Assembly: GCA_003021335.1 (NCBI GenBank)
Contig: PXQL01000049.1
Location: forward strand, 1 to 30,119
Length of the DNA stretch: 30,119 nt
From: Halobacteriales archaeon QH_10_67_13
GTDB lineage: Archaea; Halobacteriota; Halobacteria; Halobacteriales; Haloarculaceae
Direction of reading: 5' to 3'
The position numbers were made by a program, and so were the translations under genes. The notes under the pieces were generated by a model, which had not been told where the DNA came from, did no database searches, and saw only the letters and a program-made list of their open reading frames with translations. This document shows positions 24,656-30,119 of the stretch, one piece after another (within the stretch, counting starts at the first letter, position 1; every line of letters begins with the position of its first letter).

Positions 24656-26023
24656 GTGGTTCGCCTGCTTCACCACTCGGATATCGAGGCCGTCTACGAC
24701 GACCCCGAGCGAGCCGCCGCGCTTGCTGGATTCCTCCAGGACCGGAGCGGTTCCGACGGGCTGGTGGTCGGCAGTGGCGACGACACCGCTCCCGGGGTGC
24801 TCGCCCTGGTCGCGAAGGGTCGACAGGCGCTCTCTTTCTTCGAGGCGGCCGGCACCCGGTTCGAGACGTTCGGAAACCACGACTTCGATTTCGGTCCCGA
24901 CCGGACCCGTAGACTCGTCGCCGACGGGCGTCCGGTCTGGCTGAGCGCGAACGCCCGCGACGCGGACGGCGAGCCGTTCGGGCGCGACGCCGGCGTGCGA
25001 CCGTGGGCGATCGAGCGGGTCGACGGCGAGGCCGTCGGATTCTTTGGACTGACCGACCCGGCGACGGACACGCTCAACCCCTCGGCGCGGACGCTGTCCT
25101 TCGCCGATCCGATCCCCGCGGCCGAGACTGCGATCTCGGAGCTCCGCGGGGCCGGAGCGGAGTGGATCGTCGCGCTTTCCCATCTCGGCCGCGGCGACGA
25201 TCGGCTCGCTCGCTGGACCAACGTTGATCTCATCCTGGGCGGACACGTCCACAGCCGCCGGATCGAGCGGGTCGACGGAACCGTCGTTGCTCGCCCGGGC
25301 GTGAACGGCCAGGCGGTCCTCGAGGCCGAACTCACCGACGACGGCGTCAGTGTGGAGCTGCTCGAGCCGGCCGCGTTCGATCCCGAGCCGGTCCCGGCGG
25401 TCCTCGAGGGGCTCCGAGAGTACGCCCGTGGTGCCGGCCTCGACGGCGTCGTCGGGCGAGCGGAAACGCCGCTCTGTCGCACCAACGAGACCGTCTACGG
25501 CGGGGAGTCCCGGATCGGCAACTTCGTCACAGACGCATACCGCGTCGCCGCCGACGCGGACATCGGCCTACAAAACTCCGGTGGGATCCGGCTCGGTCCG
25601 CCTCTTTCGGGCGAGGTGACCGTCGCGGACTGCATCTCCATTGTACCCTTTGAGGAGCAGCTGGTAACCGTCTCACTCTCGGGGGCCGAACTCGGGGCGG
25701 TCGCCGGGGAGATGGCCGGCACGACGACCGGGTTCGGCGAGGAGGGCTGGTGGCACGGGCACGTCAGCGGCGCCCGGATCGTCTACGATCGCGGGACAGA
25801 CAGCCTCGAAACGCTGACCGCCGACGGCCGGCCGGTCGCGGACGACCGCCGGTACCGGGTTGCATTGCCGGAGTACCTGTTGCACACCGACGAGGAGTTT
25901 CCCACGATCGGCCCGCGTCACCGCGTGACAGAGCACGGCATCCAACACGAGCTGTTGGTCGAGCACGCCCGAACCGGCGGGCTCGACGTCGATATCGAAG
26001 GACGGCTCGTCCTCCGGGAGTGA
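24656..26023 (+). CDS. Bifunctional metallophosphatase / 5'-nucleotidase family protein
   Basis: The 455-residue protein has the two-domain layout of UshA-type 5'-nucleotidases. The N-terminal metallophosphoesterase shows LLHHSDIEAVYDD (Asp9), VVGSGDDTAPG, GNHDFDFG, ALSHLGRGDD and LGGHVHSRR. The C-terminal 5'-nucleotidase domain has CRTNETVYGGESRIGNFVTD and LQNSGGIRLG. The first motif is D-x-E where most relatives have D-x-H, so one metal ligand differs; I recall this variant from haloarchaeal members. No signal peptide or lipobox precedes it with start GTG 24656, so it would act in the cytoplasm, unlike bacterial UshA. It probably hydrolyses nucleotides or nucleotide sugars. It is convergent with the RND gene, 27 bp away. 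Confidence 0.85.
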   Translation: MVRLLHHSDIEAVYDDPERAAALAGFLQDRSGSDGLVVGSGDDTAPGVLALVAKGRQALSFFEAAGTRFETFGNHDFDFGPDRTRRLVADGRPVWLSANARDADGEPFGRDAGVRPWAIERVDGEAVGFFGLTDPATDTLNPSARTLSFADPIPAAETAISELRGAGAEWIVALSHLGRGDDRLARWTNVDLILGGHVHSRRIERVDGTVVARPGVNGQAVLEAELTDDGVSVELLEPAAFDPEPVPAVLEGLREYARGAGLDGVVGRAETPLCRTNETVYGGESRIGNFVTDAYRVAADADIGLQNSGGIRLGPPLSGEVTVADCISIVPFEEQLVTVSLSGAELGAVAGEMAGTTTGFGEEGWWHGHVSGARIVYDRGTDSLETLTADGRPVADDRRYRVALPEYLLHTDEEFPTIGPRHRVTEHGIQHELLVEHARTGGLDVDIEGRLVLRE

Positions 26024-26050
26024 CCGACCGATCTCCCGGTCCCGCCCCCG

Positions 26051-28562
26051 TCAGTCCGTGGGCGACTCGCTCGCCTCCGCAAGGGACCGCTCGGCGGTCG
26101 GCCGGACGATCCGGGCCCACTGGTACAGCAGACTCGGGAGCACGAACACGCTCAGGAGAAAGGAGACGGCGAGCGTGAGCGCGAGGATCGTCCCGATCGA
26201 CTGGAAGGTCGCGAGCGGCGCGATCACGAGCAGACTGAACGCGCCCGTCGAGGTGACGGCGCTCCCGAGCAGCGCGCCGCCGGTGCCCGTGGTCGCCTCC
26301 CGCAGGGCCGGCACGACCTCGGTGCCCCGCTCGAGTTCGGTCGCGAACCGGTCGCTGACGTGGATGTTGTAATCGATCCCCAGCCCGATCGCGATGCTCA
26401 CGATCAGGGCGGTGTTCGCCGTCAGGGGCTCTCCGAGCGCGTACATGCCGAGAAACACGAGCGCCAGCACCAACACGATCGGAACGGCGGTCACTGCGCC
26501 GAGCGTCGCGCTGCCGTAGGTCCCGCGGTAGACGACCGCGAGTGCGGCGAACACCCCGGCGAGTGCGAGCAGCATCGTCGTCACGATGCCGTCGACGATC
26601 TCGTCGAGGAAGGCGTCGTTGAGCGTCCCGCTCCCGACCGCCGTCACCGAAAGGTCGGGTCCGCCGGCGTCCGCGATCGCCGCCTCGATGTCGTACATCG
26701 ACGCGGCCCGGTCGTCGCCGAACCCGCCCTGGACCGGCACGAGCACCCGCAGCGACGGGTACTCGTCGCCGTCTCGCTCGATAAGTCGGTCGGCTTGCTC
26801 CGGGGCGGCTGCGAAAAACGCATCGAGGAGCCTGGGGACGTTCTGCTGGGGCACGAGCGTTCGTAGCTCCGCGGGGTCGGTTGTCTCGGCCCCGGCGGCC
26901 GCGGCGAAGGTCTCGGCGAACCCCGAGTCGGGGTTCTCAGCGGCGAGGGCTCGCATCGCCGTCAGCGGCGAGCGAACGTCCACGGTGCCGCCCCGGTTGA
27001 CCACGACCGTCGGATCGGCCGTGGCCGCGGCCTCCTCGGCGGTCGCGAGCGCCCGCATCGTCTCGGGGGTCGCGACCGAGTCCCGGAGCAGGATCTGCGT
27101 GAACTCGAAGGTGTTGTCCGGGTCGCTGCCGGCCGGCCGGAACCCGTCGGTGAAGCTGAGCCGTTGTGCGGTCTCCGTCTCGTGGAGCTCGTAGGCCATG
27201 GGCCCGGGAAGTTCGGACTGCCAGCCCGGGTCCGAGAGCAGGTCTGACTCCTGGAACTGCTGGCGGTCGATGTCGGCGAACGCAACGCCGCCAGCGGCGC
27301 TGACGACGAGCGCAACGGCGATCACGACCAGTCCCGCCCGACGCGCGGCGGCGACGCTACCCCCGAGGACGGCGCTGAGGTACGATCCCTTCCCGAGGGC
27401 CGTCGCCGTCCGGTCGAAGCCGAACCGTTCCCAGAGCCCGTCGGCGCTCACCTTCAGCGCCGGCACCAGCGTCGTGAACACGATCAACGCGGAAACCACC
27501 GCGAGGACGAACGCCACGGTCAGGTCCCTGATCAGCCCGACCGGGTTCGTCAGGTTCGGCAGGAAGCTGATCACGGCCGTGAGCGTTACCAGCAGGAAGG
27601 CGACGAACACCGCCGCGGTCGATCGCCGGAGCGCAGCGCGGACCCCGTCGCCGGGCGCCCGCCGCTCGCGGTACCGCATGAACACGTGGAAGCTGAAGTC
27701 GATACTCAACGCGATCGCCAGGATCGGAACGACGAGCCCGGTCTGTTGGTTCAGGAGCCCGAGCCAGCCCATCAGCCCGAACGCCCACAGCAGCGTGACG
27801 ATCACGCCGGTGAAGCTGACCAGCACGTCGGTCAGGTCCCGGTACGCGAACCCCAAAACCACGGCCAGCACGAACAAGACCAGCGGTACCACCAGCCAGG
27901 CCAGCTCCGGGAGCACCTGCCCGTTGAGCTCGTCGGTCAGCCCCTCCGCGGTGAACACCGTCACCGGCGTCCGCTCGTCAACGTCGTCGGCGCCCCCGGT
28001 GAGCGCGTCTGCCACCGCCGGCTCAGGCGTGCCCTCGACGGTCACCAGCAGCCGGAATCCCGTCGCGTCGGCCGTCCCGGGTTCGTAGCTCGTCGGCAGG
28101 AGTTCCCCGGACAGCTGTCCGTCCTCGAAGGCCGCCTCGACCGCGCCAGCGACTGTCTCGGGGCTGGCCTCCGAGATCACCGCCCGCTGTGTCTCCAGGT
28201 CTGGATCGGCCTCGCCGGTCAGCCGTTCGGCGACGGCCGCCGCCGCCGTCCGGATCGCCGTTCCGGGTGCGCCCGCCAGCGCCTCCCTGACCGCCGGCTC
28301 GTTGGTTATCTGTTGCTGATACTCCCGTCTCCGTTCGATCCTCGAAGTAGTTGGCCTCGAGGTACGACTGTGCCTCGGCGACGTCCGTCCCGTCGATGAC
28401 ACCCTCGTCGACGTCGTTGTTAGCGGCGGCCTGCTCCTGTGTGACTCCGAGGACGGCCCCCGCGGTCAAGACGAGCATCACCAGGATGACCAGTCGGTTG
28501 TGCCGCGTGACCACCCTCGCGACTCCGTCCGCGACCGCGCCGACCGCGTCCGCGACGCTCAT
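26051..28562 (-). pseudogene. RND/MMPL-family exporter, frameshifted near the N terminus
   Basis: Starting at ATG 28562, the N-terminal RHNRLVILVMLVLTAGAVLG helix and the first periplasmic-type segment to LEANYFEDR read normally. Near 28325-28340 the frame changes by +1, and the family resumes as REYQQQITNEPAVREALAG and runs unbroken to 26051. The main part has two MMPL-type repeats. Each has an external domain and a helix bundle with ALSIDFSFHVFMRYRERR (first half) and IAIGLGIDYNIHVSDRFATE (second half), the motifs carrying the proton-relay Asp. About 20-25 residues I would expect between the two N-terminal parts are absent, which suggests a frame-breaking deletion and not one missing base. 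An internal start could still yield a protein lacking the first helix. Export substrate unknown. Confidence 0.75.
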
Positions 28563-28643
28563 ACCGACGCTGTTTGTTCCTCCGCATATAAAAGGGGTTG
28601 CGGCGGTGCAGGCGCCGTAGCGAGGCTCCGGCAGCCGGCTCTC

Positions 28644-29681
28644 TCAGACGTAGCCCGTCTCGACCAGCAACTCGCCGTTGAGTACCGACGCGCCGGCCGC
28701 GCCGCGGATGGTGTTGTGCGCCAGGCAGTCGAACTGGACCCCGCCCGCGGTCTCCTCAAGACCGCCGACGACGATCGCCATGCCGTCCTCCCGGTCGCGA
28801 TCGAGCCGTGGCTGGGGACGGTCGGGGGCCTCCTCGACGTGGATCAGCCGATCGGGCGAGCTGTACAGGTTGGGCGTCTCGAACTCCCGCATGGTCCGGG
28901 CGGCCTCGTCTGCGGTGACCGGCTCGGCGGTGTCGATCCAGACGCTCTCGAGGTGTCCTTCGAGGGTTGGGATCCGGTTACAGGAGGCCTCCACCCGGGT
29001 GTCGTGCCAGGCGACGCCGGTTCCGTCGAACTCCCCGAGCAGCTTCCGGGACTCGGTTTCCATCTTCTCCTCTTCGCCGCCGATGTGGGGAACGGCGTTG
29101 TCGATGATCTCCATCGATGCCACCCCGGAGTAGCCCGCCCCCGAGACCGCCTGCAGCGTCGCGACGGTCACCCGGTCGATCCCGACCACCGCCTCGACGG
29201 CCGCGAGCGGCGGCGCCATCGCGATCGTCGAGCAGTTTGGATTCTTCACGAGCGCCCCCTCCCAGCCCCGCCGCTCGCGCTGGCGCTCGAGCAGACCGAG
29301 GTGCTCGGGGTTGAGCTCAGGGATCGTTAGGGGAACGTCCTCGTCGGTGCGGGCGTTCGAGGAGTTCGAGGAGACCACATAACCTGCCTCACAGAGCGCC
29401 GGCTCGACGCGCGCGCCCACCTCGGAGGGCAGCGACGAGAAGACGATCTCGGCCTCGTCCGGGACGGCCGCGGCGTCGGTCTCCCGAACTTTGAGATCCG
29501 CGACCCCGTCCGGTATCGGCGTCTCCAGGTACCAGTCGGTCGCCTCGGCGTACCGCCGGCCGGTGCTGTCCGGGCTCGCGGTGACGGCGACGATCTCGAA
29601 CTCGGGGTGTGGTCCGAGCAGCTGTACGAGTCGCTGGCCGACGGCCCCCGTAGCGCCGGCGATCGCGGCGTGTGTCGTCAT
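28644..29681 (-). CDS. asd: Aspartate-semialdehyde dehydrogenase
   Basis: This enzyme reduces aspartyl phosphate to aspartate semialdehyde with NADPH, the branch point to threonine, methionine and lysine. The 345-residue protein starts with the Rossmann motif AIAGATGAVGQRLVQLL. It continues with FSSLPSEVG and VSSNSSNAR and has the catalytic Cys150 in VKNPNCSTIAM. A VSGAGYSGVASMEIIDNAVP segment and RIPTLEGHLESVW with the expected active-site His follow. The pattern is that of the archaeal/fungal-type enzyme. ATG 29681 fits the family start and a TATA-like box at 29706-29711; the open frame upstream to 29792 adds unrelated residues. It is transcribed towards the RND gene, with 81 bp between them. 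Confidence 0.93.
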   Translation of the reverse strand: MTTHAAIAGATGAVGQRLVQLLGPHPEFEIVAVTASPDSTGRRYAEATDWYLETPIPDGVADLKVRETDAAAVPDEAEIVFSSLPSEVGARVEPALCEAGYVVSSNSSNARTDEDVPLTIPELNPEHLGLLERQRERRGWEGALVKNPNCSTIAMAPPLAAVEAVVGIDRVTVATLQAVSGAGYSGVASMEIIDNAVPHIGGEEEKMETESRKLLGEFDGTGVAWHDTRVEASCNRIPTLEGHLESVWIDTAEPVTADEAARTMREFETPNLYSSPDRLIHVEEAPDRPQPRLDRDREDGMAIVVGGLEETAGGVQFDCLAHNTIRGAAGASVLNGELLVETGYV

Positions 29682-29705
29682 GGCAGTCGGTAGGAGAAAC
29701 CCCGA

Positions 29706-29711
29706 GTTAAC
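29706..29711 (-). promoter_or_regulatory. TATA-like box for asd
   Basis: GTTAAC lies 25-30 nt before the ATG at 29681 (minus strand), within a short AT-rich patch between asd and the AAA ATPase gene. Confidence 0.35.
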
Positions 29712-29800
29712 AGTTTGGAAACGGTTGACACACCGACGGTCGACTGAGACTGAGAGGCGGACGGCAGACGGCCAGCCGATCGGCGGCCCCAACGGCGAGG

Positions 29801-30119
29801 CTACTGGAATCCGATCCGCCCGCTCGTGGGCTTGTCGGGCTGGCTCGCGCGGAATTCCTCTTCCATGCGCTCGAAGTACTCGCGGATGTCGTCGGTGACG
29901 GTCTCGCGGACGTTTTCGAGGGCCTGGCGGAAGTGTCGCATCTCGACGGCTTCTGCCTGGTCGTCCTCGCGGAGCGCCTCGATGGCGGCCTCGCGGGCGA
30001 TCGACTCGAGATCCGAACCGACGTATCCCTCGGTTCGTTCCGCGAGCTCGCGGAGGCTCACGTTCGGCGCCAGGGGCATGTCGCGGGTGTGGATCTTGAG
30101 CACCTGCTCGCGGCCCTCG
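29801..30119 (-). CDS. CDC48/VAT-type AAA+ ATPase, C-terminal end (5' part outside window)
   Basis: About 105 C-terminal residues are visible, and the frame is open to the window edge. They include the end of the second AAA domain: a REQVLKIHTRDMPLAPNVSL segment, LAERTEGYVGSDLESIAREA (sensor-2 helix region) and AIEALRED. The C-terminal helical tail follows, with MRHFRQALENVRETVTDDIR and YFERMEEEFR. This is the typical close of archaeal Cdc48/VAT proteins, which unfold substrates for the proteasome. The final GRIGFQ replaces the longer tails seen in eukaryotes. Which of the several haloarchaeal Cdc48 paralogues it is cannot be told from this piece. Confidence 0.9.
   Translation of the reverse strand, partial: EGREQVLKIHTRDMPLAPNVSLRELAERTEGYVGSDLESIAREAAIEALREDDQAEAVEMRHFRQALENVRETVTDDIREYFERMEEEFRASQPDKPTSGRIGFQ

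Noticed and set aside
1..30119. CRISPR array, integrase, transposase or a known defence island
   Set aside because: No regularly spaced repeats and no cas, integrase, transposase or restriction-modification motifs were seen on either strand.

Overview
The window looks like a chromosomal segment of a haloarchaeon (Halobacteria). It is GC-rich, its proteins are strongly acidic (Asp/Glu-rich), and AT-rich TATA-like boxes lie about 25-30 nt before leaderless start codons. It also carries archaeal or haloarchaeal signature genes: archaeosortase A, aMBF1, a CDC48-type AAA ATPase, and Tat-dependent lipoproteins. All assignments come from reading the sequence and recalled family knowledge. No database search was run.

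Layout. 1-1448: the start of a lipoprotein gene (minus strand, cut by the window edge) faces away from archaeosortase A. 1449-2590: a decayed patch with an aminotransferase-like remnant, a broken TumE/DUF6516-type toxin gene and its intact winged-helix partner, preceded by alternating GTTGG/CCAAC half-sites. 2738-5319: an envelope-lipid group with a flippase-like membrane protein (frameshifted), an FkbM methyltransferase (frameshifted and short) and a convergent CDP-alcohol phosphatidyltransferase. 5348-17794: an uptake and catabolism neighbourhood. It holds an LLM flavin/F420 oxidoreductase, an M28 peptidase-like protein, a creatininase-family amidohydrolase, a complete dipeptide/oligopeptide ABC transporter (fused DppD-DppF on the minus strand; DppB, DppC, a small unknown protein and the Tat lipoprotein DppA on the plus strand), a broken Rid-family gene and two short-chain dehydrogenases. 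17795-21654: a markedly AT-rich stretch, probably an acquired island, with a large Tat-exported GLUG-repeat surface protein and a small PH-domain membrane protein, ending at a tRNA-Arg(CCT) gene. 21820-24569: a compact housekeeping run (hisC, AK6-like kinase, archaetidylinositol-phosphate-synthase-like enzyme, aMBF1). 24656-30119: a 5'-nucleotidase-like metallophosphoesterase, an RND/MMPL exporter (frameshifted near its N terminus), aspartate-semialdehyde dehydrogenase, and the C-terminal end of a CDC48-type ATPase.

The most striking property is how many otherwise recognisable genes are broken: TumE, the flippase, FkbM, Rid and RND. DppC and DppA also seem to lack internal segments. The DppD-DppF fusion joint is one base away from an ordinary overlapping gene pair. 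This may be real gene decay, or indel errors in the assembly at G/C runs, and only reads can tell. I found no CRISPR array, integrase, transposase or clearly new multi-gene system. The best candidates for follow-up are the half-dead toxin-antitoxin locus with its operator-like repeats and the AT-rich surface-protein island at the tRNA.
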